Shown in pieces: positions 10,707-20,825 of a stretch of DNA of 64,000 bases; the stretch's first letter is position 1, and every line of letters starts with the position of its first letter. Both the position numbers and the translations under genes were made by a program. Source of the stretch: Neurospora crassa OR74A (Eukaryota; Ascomycota; Sordariomycetes; Sordariales; Sordariaceae). The DNA lies in the NCBI RefSeq assembly GCF_000182925.2, contig NC_026501.1, positions 2,232,001 to 2,296,000 of the forward strand, written 5' to 3'. Below the pieces are notes generated by a model. It was not told where the DNA came from and searched no databases. It saw nothing but the letters and a program-made list of their open reading frames with translations.

Positions 10707-11664
10707 CGTGGCACTTCCGCCGACCGACACTGCAGGTCATCACACAACACCACAGCAGGATGTTGTGTCGCATCGGGGGAAGTGTCCACAGTCGCAGTGG
10801 AGGTAGCATCCGCAACAGGTTGGGCAGCCGTCGATTGCTCCTTCTCGCCATCCTCCTCCATCTCAGGGAGAGGGTTCAATACGGGAGAAAGAGAAGCTGG
10901 GTTGACGGTCTCTTCAGTCTTGATTGTAGGGAACAGTTGCTCGAGAGAGGAGTCGTGCTTTGACAAGTTGTGGCCATCTTGTGAGCTGAAGAGCTCTTGT
11001 GAGAAGGTGACTGGGGTAGGGTTGAGACCATCGAAGGATGCCGGTCGTGTGGCAATCGTAGGAGCAACACCGTTTTCACGGAGTGCCTGGAGGAGAGTCT
11101 GGTTGATCTGTTGAGCTTGCATGAGGAGGGTCTCAAGCTCCTTGTTGCGTCGTTCCAAACCCTCGACTTCGAGCCTCTTGCGCTCTCGTGAAGACTGGGC
11201 GGCTCTGCGGTTGCGGAGAACGCGTTCGACGCGACGTTGTTCCTTCTCGTCTTCGGTCTTGGCACGTTTCCTGTTGAGAGGTTAGAGAAGGAGTAAACAA
11301 GGGTTTGAGGGTGTAAGTAATGTGTAACATACCTTGGTGGGAGGTTAGTCTTGGGCTCTGGCAGGACTTGACCCCACGACTTCCTCTTCTTGACAGGCTT
11401 CTTCTCAGTCTCTGGCGCCGGTGTCGAAGCGGGCGTCGAGCGTGGCGGGATCTGAGGAACTGTGAGAGTAGCAAGAGCCGTGAGGTCGACGTCGTCTGCC
11501 AAGGAAACCGGTGACATGACGTCGAGCGATGGGGTTGCTGATGTCGCGCGGTCAGAGCCGAAGACTTCGGGAAAGATCTCGCCAGGAGTGGCGAGGAGAG
11601 ACTCGGCCGGGTTCTCGAATTTGAGGTTGGCCGGCGAGGGAGAGTGGGCGGCCCAGGAATCCAT
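10254..11664 (-). CDS. hacA: HacA/Hac1 bZIP transcription factor of the unfolded protein response
   Basis: Master regulator of ER-stress genes, made after Ire1 removes a short intron from the mRNA. Exon 1 is 11664-11333 and a normal GT-AG intron (11332-11271) follows. Exon 2 begins at 11270. The hallmark KKPVKKRKSWGQVLPEPKTN ends exon 1. The bZIP follows immediately: basic region RVERVLRNRRAAQSSRERKR, then leucine heptads in LERRNKELETLLMQAQQINQ (about residues 125-175). The frame must shift near 10730 to reach the conserved C-terminal part (LGLGNFMDDLVLSKTFDADR), which ends at 10254. Removing 10729-10707 gives 441 aa. Without that step the first frame continues to a stop at 9860 (580 aa). 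Family identity is certain; exact Ire1 cut sites are inferred. Confidence 0.93.
10707..10729 (-). promoter_or_regulatory. Nonconventional (Ire1-type) intron in hacA mRNA
   Basis: The junction lies just after the codons for DDLQ. The 5' site CTGCAG|TGTC sits in a possible hairpin with a GACC/GGTC stem. Only lengths equal to 2 modulo 3 join the bZIP frame to the conserved C-terminal frame. A 23-nt excision (10729-10707) places both cuts after a G (CTGCAG| and GCCACG|). 20 or 26 nt also keep the frame. Filamentous fungal hac1/hacA introns are known to be about 20-23 nt. Confidence 0.7.
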
Positions 11665-12480
11665 GATGGGTATCGGCGTCCACGGTAGGAGGACTTGATG
11701 TTTGCTGATTGAAAGCTGTGGCAGTCACTGGTGTTGGCGCTGGTAAAGAATGATGTTGACTGCAAACAATGAACTAGTGCGTATATGTTCGCTGACAGTA
11801 AAGAGGTGCCTGCCTAATTCCCCAATACTCGAAACGTCAGAGAATGGAGTATTTGTTAAGCTTAATGCATCGCGGGTAAGGTTGACTCCATCCACGCGTA
11901 AGTCAGTCCACTAGGCACCAGGATAGTCCAAGACGCCAAAGGGGGAGCCTAGCGGGAAGAGGTCGAGGATGGAAGCTGGTTGGTTGTGTGGTGAAAAGGA
12001 CAGATCTCTTGTTTGAACAAACTGGGGGGGAACGATGGCGAGTCTGGGTGAGGGGTGGGAGGCCAGGCTGCTTTTATCTTCTGGACACGGTTTCCAGAAA
12101 GGGGGCTCATGCCTCAGGCAGCACAGACCTTATTCGTGCCTATTCGTCCAAAGCAGCACGCAACTGGCGGCCTTCCTTCGTCTGATTGGCCACACCGCCG
12201 CCCAGATTGACGAAACATTGCGGCGCCCCTCTTGGCCCTCGCATCGAGGCTCCAGATGCCAAAACAGGGAATCGCCGAGAAGCACGCTAGTGGGGCGGCT
12301 CATGCCAGTCAGTGCTGGCAATGCGCAGCCAGGGGTAAGAAGACGCAAGCGCAGGGCCGAAGTTCCATCCTCGAGCCCCTAGGCTCCTCAAACCCCTCTG
12401 AAGCTCGAACCTTAGCGTCGGCCCTTGGGATTTCCCTTTGACACAAGCGCCCCTCCGGTCCTGCTGTTGATCATGCCCGC

Positions 12481-12506
12481 GGGGGGGGGGGGGGGGGGGG
12501 GGGGGG
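12481..12506. repeat. Homopolymer run of 26 G
   Basis: Twenty-six consecutive G residues, preceded by CCCGC and followed by CCTC. The true length is uncertain because such runs are prone to sequencing and assembly error. Confidence 0.9.
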
Positions 12507-13396
12507 CCTCATTGTTGGAAGACGCGGAATCGCCGGGCGGGCGGGGACCGACATCGTAAGGAGCTCGATTTGTCCCTCTCACTTGAAGCATCCGACGGTG
12601 GGTGCGCTGAGGTGAGATACGGTAGAGCTATGTTCGCACTTCGCATCATCTTCGTACAACTAAAGGTCCGCAGAAGGGACAAGCCACGATGGAGACAGCT
12701 GCAAGAGCGGACCCGGCGATAGGCACCTTTTTGACGAACCGCTGTTACTCATCACCAGATTTGTACCGAACATCATCAGTTTGACAGTCACACCGACAAA
12801 ACTTGCATGCGTGTCATTGCTGGGCGTTGATAGGAACCACCTAGCAATGCATGAAATAGTGCAGATTCGGTAAACAGCTGTCGCCATCTGATCGCCCGAC
12901 CATCTTTTTCAATGCTTGGGCATTGCGGCAAGCATCAAAAGCGCACGATAATCTTTGTCGACAACGCCGCAGCTTCCGTGAAGCTCCAAACCTCATCGCG
13001 GGCAATATCTCCCAAAGCTACCATATCGCTGCAAGCCTCAAATTAGAGTGTGGGTTCCCAAGGTTAGCCGTGACGCGTCTTGATGAGACTATTCCCGCCC
13101 GTCCTTTGTTTCCCTCGGACCACTCAACATCAGCGCCGAGCTTCTGGCAGCCGGAACATCTCTTTGAAACGAATGGAAACCATCCATCGGTTCTAGATGG
13201 ACAGCTCAAAGACTGGAACGCACCATTAGCCGGCGCGCGGCCCCTCCTGTCACAGAGATGGCGCCTTGATTACCCCGGATGGAAGTCCAGTGAAACAAAG
13301 TAACGGATGGTGGCTTCCGAAATGCGGAGTACACATGCACATGAACTCGTAACCCCTTTCTCGTTTTTGTTCAATACGACCGCGAACACACTCATT

Positions 13397-14101
13397 TCAT
13401 TGATCAATTACCGCACGGTTTAAGAAACCCACAACAAACACAAACCAACCAATTTCACCGAGCCGGGCACGGCCATCACCCGATGCCGCTTGCATTCCAC
13501 GGCGACCGACCAACCCCTCACCCACCAAGTCGTTCGGAGGCAGCTCAAACCGGACCCGGCGACCGAACGGAAAACCAAGGATGTTATTTGCGGTGAGTCT
13601 GCGGAGTCGTCTTACGTACACGAACGAAACCACCTTGATGGCATCCGGGCCCACGCTGCAGGAGATTATGGAGTCAAGACCCGTCGCCGGAGTGGAGCCG
13701 TTGGTGACAAAAGGCGGGGAGAGCTCGAGTGGATCGGCCTCCTTCAATTCAATGAAACAAAGAGGCGAAGCTGAATGAAAACAGCATATGGTTCCATCGC
13801 CACAAAGCGGATTCTCGACGATAGCAGCAAGATTAAAGAGGCACAGCTCATTGTGGCGTTCTCCGCTTCTTCTTGGAGCGAGCTGAATGAACTTGCTCAG
13901 GAGAGTCTCAGCTTCGTGTTTGTCAAGTTCATCATTTTCGCACAAGAAACTCCGAAACTTCAGCCCTCTGTACTTTTCCCTATCTCTGCTCAAAGTCCCC
14001 TCACCACCGTGCCTTATCAATCGCCCCACTAAGAGGTCTGGCCGTTTGGGTAAACAAACAGAGGGCAAGTCGGAATGCTCCGCGCGCCCGCAATCCACCA
14101 T
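13397..14101 (-). CDS. Hypothetical ORF, 234 aa, uncertain
   Basis: An ATG in a CCACCATGG context at 14101 opens a 234-codon frame ending at 13397. The translation (start MVDCGRAEHSDLPS) shows no domain, signal peptide or clear membrane segment that I recognise. Codon use is mixed, without the C-ending bias seen in ski2. The context CCACCATGGTGG is itself palindromic, so the good start may be accidental. It may be a lineage-specific gene or a chance ORF in an otherwise empty region. Confidence 0.2.
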   Translation of the reverse strand: MVDCGRAEHSDLPSVCLPKRPDLLVGRLIRHGGEGTLSRDREKYRGLKFRSFLCENDELDKHEAETLLSKFIQLAPRRSGERHNELCLFNLAAIVENPLCGDGTICCFHSASPLCFIELKEADPLELSPPFVTNGSTPATGLDSIISCSVGPDAIKVVSFVYVRRLRRLTANNILGFPFGRRVRFELPPNDLVGEGLVGRRGMQAASGDGRARLGEIGWFVFVVGFLNRAVIDQ

Positions 14102-14922
14102 GGTGGTACGCTACACTATCCAGGGGCAAGTGTCTCGATAACCTTCCTTCTACCGACTGGCCGAGGACTGCTGTTGAGTGTCCGTCAGCTCGTGCTCTAG
14201 CGTGCAGTCGGCAATCTTGAACCCCGTTGTTTGACAATTCGAATCAGCATCGTGGATTCACGAGCCGTAGGTTGTATCCTCATCGAAATCTCCGATTACT
14301 CCGTGGTACCCGTAGCTGTGAGCCTACAGTGCATACATGTGAGGCATCCACTTGCAGGACCATTGTGAATTGTTTCCCATCGGGCATGGGAGCGGCCTCA
14401 TCGAGCATTACACAAAAACAGTTACGTGGATGTCAAATGTGCAGATATGTGCTTACACGCCGTGCCCCAGCTTACTGTTATACCAAAAAACAACCGGGAA
14501 AATCGGACTTGGGTTCTGCAAGAAATTCCCTTTAGCTCAGCCGCTCCGACATGCACATACCTGATATTTCAGGTAGGTAGAGTCAACGCAACAGACTGTA
14601 CTTAGTGTACGATTCTTTTGGCGATTTCCAACTTCGAGGAAAGCACGTTGCTCTAACTGCTTGAACACCCCATAGATGTGGCCCAGAGATGATACTTGCC
14701 ATAGACCTTGAATTCCGACTTCCACGTTTTATACGGTATCTCCGTGGTCACATAAAGGTAGTTACCCGGACTGAAGTGCTTCTTGTAAAATGCCGATCTA
14801 GTCTCTCCTCAATGGAAGACGCTAGTAGATCCTCGGATGGAAGGGTGGTGAGAGCGGTTAAAGTCTCCGAAAAGTCCAACCTCTAGAATGCTTAAGGTGA
14901 TAGGTAGTGTAACTGCCGATCT

Positions 14923-14941
14923 CCCCCCCCCCCCCCCCCCC
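14923..14941. repeat. Homopolymer run of 19 C
   Basis: Nineteen consecutive C residues in non-coding DNA, 2.4 kb from the G26 run. The length is uncertain for technical reasons. Confidence 0.9.
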
Positions 14942-17496
14942 GTGAAAGGAAGTCAATAAAGTTGAACCCTTATTTAGATTCATTTTTGGCATATCCGAAC
15001 GTGGCTTGCTCCGTGCTGATCGGGCGGTGATCCGATCCGGATCTGCCAGCCATTCAGAAGCAGTATGGATATCTCGAGTTCAAAATTTAAGGGTTGAAAT
15101 GGGTGAGGAGGACGGAGAAAAGAACGCCAAGACCTCGCGCTTATCTTTTTTCCCTTTTTTTTTCATTTTCTTTTCTCTCATCTCTCTTTCTTTGTTTCTT
15201 CCCTGGGCTCGGTGCCTTGTCGTACGGCATTCCGATCCAGATTCAACCCTTTCGGCGTCCCTTTCATTCGTTCGTTCTATTGGTTTTTCTCCCTCCTACC
15301 TCAGGAGTTTGTTTTGGTTTATGATCGCTCAAGAATAGATTGGCGTAGCCTGCGAAAAATCGTTGATCCCTCATTTCCTTATGGCCCGTTTCCCAAGTTC
15401 GCGATCGCACAATCTGGGAGCGAGAAGTGAGATCTCGTCCTTGTCTTTGGACGGAGAGATTTTGCTCGATCGCCTCATTGGTTACCCATGCAGGTAGCTT
15501 CGGTATGGGTTCCTCCTCTATTCGGCCATTTGGTTTCTCTCGTCTTTTCATCTTCCTCTTAGTTGACATGGCGAACGGTTAGCCCCAAATAACAGGTGAT
15601 GGGTTGTAGGTCTGTTCTCGGCGCACGTACCGCGGTTCTTGTATTCAGTGTTGGAGGCGAGTATAAGACAACTCAAGCCTAGTATTGTTCGTAAATGAAA
15701 TAGAGAAAAGTACGTGACGAGTGATGTCATCCATTTTCGAGCATGATCATGATGTCGTTTCCTTCTTCCGAGTAAGCAAATCTACAAGTCTATGCCTCCG
15801 TTCCTGAGACAGGTGCGGTAGGCCTGGCGGATTTATTCGGCAGAGTACATGTACGAAAGAAAGCGTCCTGGCGTGGAATGGCCGTCGGAGTTGCAACACT
15901 GCATTTGACGAGACATCGCAGTCTTGACTGTGATTGTGGAGTTCAAAGTCTGACGGCGGCGATGCTTCCGCGGATCGAATCTTAACGTCTCGGTGCGTCT
16001 TACGCTCGTCCCGTCTCTCCACTGGCATTTTCAAATGGAGGTGAGAAATGCCATCCCCGATGCAGTTAAGCAAAGGTGGATGAAGATGGACTGCCAGTGT
16101 GGATGGCGTGGCGTTCGCTTACACTTTGATACAGTGCAAGGTGTGACGAGACGACGTCCAGAGCCAACCATTGCTTGGCTCTGGGCCTTTTGACCATTCA
16201 GAAGACTCGGTATGTCTCGCGATGAAAGAAGGAAAGAGAGAGCAAGAGTGGTGTTCGGCTCCCCGCAGAAAATTTAATTGTTTGTGAGCCTAGAAACGGA
16301 ACACGCGTGCAGAGCCTCCCGCGGCTTGGGTTTCAACCACGACCTCATCTCCCTGTGTCTCCATCTGTCATCTCGCTACTAGCCTTTTCCCATATCGTTT
16401 CTAGTCATCGCTTGCCTCCCACATGGCACTTACTTGATGGAGCCGCCTTCTAGACTTCCATGTTGTTGAATTCTGCTACGTATTCATATTCGCTGGTGGA
16501 TAGGACACGCTTTCGGCTTTCCCACTTTGTGACCCCCAATCTCACACCATTATTCTTACTAAACTTAGCATCTTTCCACTTTTAACGCCATCTCCTCTCC
16601 AGCTTTACCCACGACTAATCCACGAAACCCTCCACTTCCTGTGGAGTTCATAACGGGGATCAACTGACGACGCGTGCTAGGGGAAGACTAATGGAAAAGG
16701 ATATATGGGCGGCCATCCCTTGCCTCTGGTTTTGTTCCATTGTTCTTTAGTGACTTCCACACTCCTTCTCGAACATATTATTACCCCCATTCTATGGAGC
16801 CATGTCTGAAGCCAGTGCAGCTAACCGAACCCAGATCAACCTACACTACCTTCCTCCGGGCTTGTCAGCGTCACCTTCGTTACATATTATACAGATGTTT
16901 GGGTCATACTGTATAGTCCCAAGCGGCCTCCTACATCGGTGCATCGGGCTCCCGAGGTGAACACATATCCGGCCTAGCCCAGCCACCGCTTCGTTCTCCG
17001 ATGCCTCACGGGCGATCGCAGGTTTCGGTGCATGCTTGGAATCTCGGCATTCCGGTTCCGACCATCTAATCAACATCACATCCAAGGATCTGATACCACG
17101 ACGTCGTTTCGGGTTCCCATTCCGCATCTGACCCGCATCTGACGAGCATTTACACTCCCAAAACTGTCACATCATTACGCCAACACGCACTATTTCTGTG
17201 ATCCCGCTCAAGCCAGAGAATCCAACATGCTATGGTCGATTTGCATCGAATGCCTCTTCTAGGTATTGCAGCGCCTTCTAAAAGGATGATGACATTTTCT
17301 TCTGTTGCTGTCTTCCCAACAAAATGCGCTTTCCGATCCCATATGCACCGTTTTAAAAAACCAGCCATGTGTATGCGTTTCTATAACCCTTCCGGCCCAA
17401 CTCCAGAAAACCCCCTCAACACACCAAGAGAAGCTCCCCCCATACTCCCTGATCTTGAAATTGTTTCTTTGTGTTTTTTACCCGATCTGGAAATCC

Positions 17497-18244
17497 TTAA
17501 AGGACAGGATCCCAGGTACCCCACTGGCCCTTGACGACACCCTCGACATCGCTCGTCACCCAACCGCCATAGAAATCACCAGGCTGGGGTTGGGCGCGCT
17601 CGCCGTCCACATAGCACTCCCAAGGAGAGGCGTAGAAGGCAAGGTAGCCCTTGATGGCCTCATAGCCCTTCGCGGGCTCGTTGTAGGCCCAGATTCTGTT
17701 GGAGATGGTCTCGGCGGCCGAGATGGGACTCATGATGGAGTAGTATGTGGCGGTTCCCTTCCACTCGCAGAAAGTCGATCTGGGAGTGGTCGCGAGCGGA
17801 AGGCGCACGAGCGAGGGGGGAATGTAGTAAGCTGCAGACGGGGGGAGGCATGAGAGTTAGTCGACGACTTCACAAAGCATTCACAGCAGCGTCGGGACGA
17901 GCTGAGGTGGCTACAGTTTGAGCGACAGAACTTCCACCTCTAAAAAAGAAGGGTGAAGGGTGATCCGCACAACACGTCGGCAACCTGGACCTGGCCGTGT
18001 TGGGTTGTGCAGTGGATGTCGGGACGGGGTGTAACGCTGGAGGACCCCGACGTAGGAATGAGGACTGCGGGAAGAATGGGGTGGACTAACTAGGTGGATG
18101 ATGGGTCTCCAAAACCCAGTACGCCTCACCAGGAGGGACGTCGGCGATGAGCTGACCGTGCCACTTGATCTGAATGTGACGGGGCGCCCTCTCGACCAGC
18201 GGGGGGCGCGGGAAGGTCTGCACGTTGAGCTTGCGAATCGACAT
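17497..18244 (-). CDS. DUF427 domain protein
   Basis: Two exons, 18244-18091 and 17831-17497 (donor GTTAGT, acceptor TGCAG, 259-nt intron), give 162 aa. The protein begins MSIRKLNVQTFPRP and carries the DUF427 signature. The first part, WVLETHHPPTYYIPPSLV, spans the splice junction and confirms it. The rest reads FCEWKGTATYYSI, ISNRIWAYNEPAKGYEAIKG, YLAFYASPWECYVDGERA and PGDFYGGWVTSDVEG. Length fits a single DUF427 unit. The family is widespread in fungi and bacteria and its biochemical role is not established, so no function is assigned. No signal peptide is present. It is divergent from the ESCRT-III gene with 1.5 kb between. Confidence 0.88.
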
Positions 18245-19757
18245 GATGTTGGGTCGTGTTCCGAGCCGAGCTTTGGTGGAGTGTGGTTCCTAGCTGAGTG
18301 GGAAACCCCAAGAGAAAAGGAAAATGGATACAAGTCTAGAGTCTAAGAGATGTTGTTGAAAAAAGGAAATTGCCCAAGACAAAGAAGATAAAATGGAGAA
18401 GAAGAGGAGCGAGTCAAGCCGGAAAGATTGGAATCCGTGGTCTATGGTTTCTGCTCTAAGTTTTGTCCAGAAAAACGAAAAACCCTTCACTCATATGCTC
18501 GGGGGGCGCGCGAGCCACGAACAGAGCCCGCAGGAGCCACTGGGGGTCGCTGATAAAAAAAAAAAAAAAGAGTTATCGGAAAAGACCTCTAGGCTTGTAG
18601 CCAGTCTGAGCCCAGCGAGCGCTCATTTTCCTTCCGTCGGCGGTCCGTTGCGAATTGGCGGGACTTTGCTGCCCGTGCACAATAGGCTAGAGATACTGTG
18701 TGGCTTGATGCCGGTCTTCATTCGGACTTCACTTGCCCTGTCATCCGGGCCCTTGTCGTCTGGTTCAGTTGCTGGCCAGTAGAGGTATTCTAGCTTCCTC
18801 CCCCCCCCCAAAAAAAATCGCGAGGCCGAGCCACCTCATTTAGGTGGCTCTCCCCTGTTCGCTCCTATTCTGGCCTAGAGGTGAAAGGCAAAAAACGCTC
18901 CTGTTCTCTCCACCGCAACTGCCAACCGTCAAAAGATCGAATCGCCGGTTCCGTTCAGCGAACGACACCAATGCGGGTCGACAGTGCAGACCGCCCAGCA
19001 ACGAACGAGGCTCGCTGTTTACCGCTCAATTGGCCAGCGAATGTCACTCACGGTGCCAAGCGGGACCCTCTAAAAATGCGGCGCACTGGCAGTTTGGCAC
19101 ACACACTTAGGGGGCTCGAGGGGAGGCACCAGCCACAGGACTGCGTCATAGCGTGGAATCTGTGGAAAGCGCGGGCAGGGCGGGGTGGCAATGCAGAGGC
19201 CCCACATGCTACTTCAGCGTCTCATCCGGGCCAATCACGGGTCCGTAGTTCGGGCGACTGCCTCGCGCTGACAGGCCGCCGACCAACGGACGTCCCGGAT
19301 CTTCCCAACCTGAAGGGCTTCCCGTCATTCTGAACCCTGTCACGCTCGCCAGGCTCCATTCTGTACGTCGCCGTCCAGCACGCAACAGCACAGTAGGCAC
19401 TACAGGCTAGCAGTGACTTACGTAGCACTTAAGGTAACTTTTAGTACCTAGCAGCATTCAACACTTGCGGACATCCAAGATATCGATCAGGTACCTCTAT
19501 TCCATTGTTGACACACCATCCATCACCGACCTACTCGACCCGATAGTATTCCAGTCGCCGGCCATCATCCGTCACGACAACCGTACCCGCGATATCCTAA
19601 CAACTGGATCCTGCTTTCCAGAGCCTAAGTCCACCGCTTGACTTCATTCGCTGTCCCCGCCGAGTCCTACGTAGTCACCGACCGTCGCCCCGACCCTAAA
19701 CCCCCCACCTCCCTCCATTAGTCCATCGCCGACAGACCATCTCACCGCGGAATCAAG
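18245..19757. other. Divergent intergenic region (DUF427 / ESCRT-III genes)
   Basis: 1.5 kb containing both promoters. There is a 15-A run at about 18555-18569 and C- and A-runs near 18800. No gene, tRNA or transposon remnant is recognisable. Confidence 0.55.
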
Positions 19758-20825
19758 ATGGCGAACCGACAGCTTGCAAGAGACATGCAAGTTGAGTTTC
19801 AAGCCCGCGTATGTGTTCCGCCATTGGGCCTTGGGTTGTTCCTTGCGTCGGTGGTCCATCCCTTGCAGCGTCGCCTACCCTGCTTGCGATCTTCCATAGA
19901 TGGCATGGAACAATCACGGAACAACATGAGAAAACATCGATTAGTTGCTAATGACCATCACGGATTGGCAGTTCAATGCCAAGCAAGCACGACGTGAAGC
20001 CCAGAAGGCTGCCAAACAAGACAATGAATTGAAGAAGCAGATCCAGAATGTTTGTCACCCCGTTCCGTTCCTTCTTTACCCTCTGGTCATGTCTGTTGGC
20101 CGGTGTCCCGCAATATCTTCCTGGCCTGGCAATGCTCCTCTTACCTAGATGGATGCGCATTCCTACTCTGTCTACCATTATCAATACTGGGCATCATGGT
20201 CTTTCAAAATGACATGACTCCCGTCTATCATTACGAGCGCCCCCATGCCATCGTGTCACCGCATTTAGAGGAACGCCCAAACTAACAAGCTATGGTTGAC
20301 ATTTTCTAGCTTCTCAAAAAGGGCGAAACCGCGCAAGCCGCCCAAAAAGCCCGCATGCTGCTTGCCAAACAAGCCATCGCTCAACAGATGGACCAAGCCG
20401 CTGATATGGCCGAGCTCAGCGTCGCCCAGATACAGGCTAACAACGCCATGAACCGCATGACGTTCATGATGGCCCAGTCATCCAAGACCATGTCACGGGC
20501 CCAGCGCAGCGTAAACCCCGAGAAAACGCTTCTAACGCTGGAGCAGTACAAGCAGCAGAACGAGGAGTACGCCATGAGCAACGGCATCTACACGGACGCC
20601 ATGACGCAGAGCACAAGCGTGCAAGTGAGCGACGATGCCGTGCACGAACTGCTCGGCAAGCTCGCAGACGACGCCGGACTGGAACTGGGGCAGGAACTGA
20701 ATAAAGCCAGCGCCAGCAAGGTTGATCCGAACGCTGCTGCCCAGCAGGCGGTGAGCCAGACGGCCGAACCAACTCCGGAAGAGGAAGATGCCCTGCAACA
20801 GCGTTTGCGGGCTTTGCGGGCTTAA
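19758..20825 (+). CDS. ESCRT-III subunit, Did2/CHMP1-like (Snf7 family)
   Basis: Subunit or regulator of the ESCRT-III membrane-remodelling polymer on endosomes. Three exons, 19758-19808, 19972-20049 and 20310-20825 (all phase 0), give 214 aa. Intron 1 has donor GTATGT and branch GCTAATGAC. Intron 2 has the weaker donor GTTTGT and acceptor CTAG. The N-terminal half is a basic helical hairpin (FNAKQARREAQKAAKQDNEL, then LLKKGETAQAAQKARMLLAK). An acidic C-terminal part follows: ELLGKLADDAGLEL and the end EEEDALQQRLRALRA, which matches the MIM1-type tail that binds the Vps4 MIT domain. The tail and first helix favour Did2/Vps46 (CHMP1). The middle (SSKTMSRAQRSVNPEKTLLT) has some CHMP2B flavour. 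The family is secure, the paralogue less so. The 17-residue first exon is the least certain part. Confidence 0.8.

Larger units (their letters stand above)
11665..17496. other. 5.8 kb gene-poor region upstream of hacA
   Basis: Between hacA and the DUF427 gene, both on the minus strand, I recognise no conserved gene. It holds the hacA promoter and leader. There is no ATG in about 190 nt upstream of the hacA start, then a two-codon ATG-CAT-TAA at 11870-11862. Also present are a G26 and a C19 run, a CT-rich tract at about 15145-15205 typical of fungal promoters or leaders, and one 234-codon ORF listed separately. No tRNA was seen. Confidence 0.55.

Noticed and set aside
11133-11765. A minus-strand frame starting at 11765 as an overlapping upstream ORF of hacA
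   Set aside because: Its first codon is TTG (forward CAA at 11763-11765), not ATG, and it is only a shadow frame through hacA exon 1.
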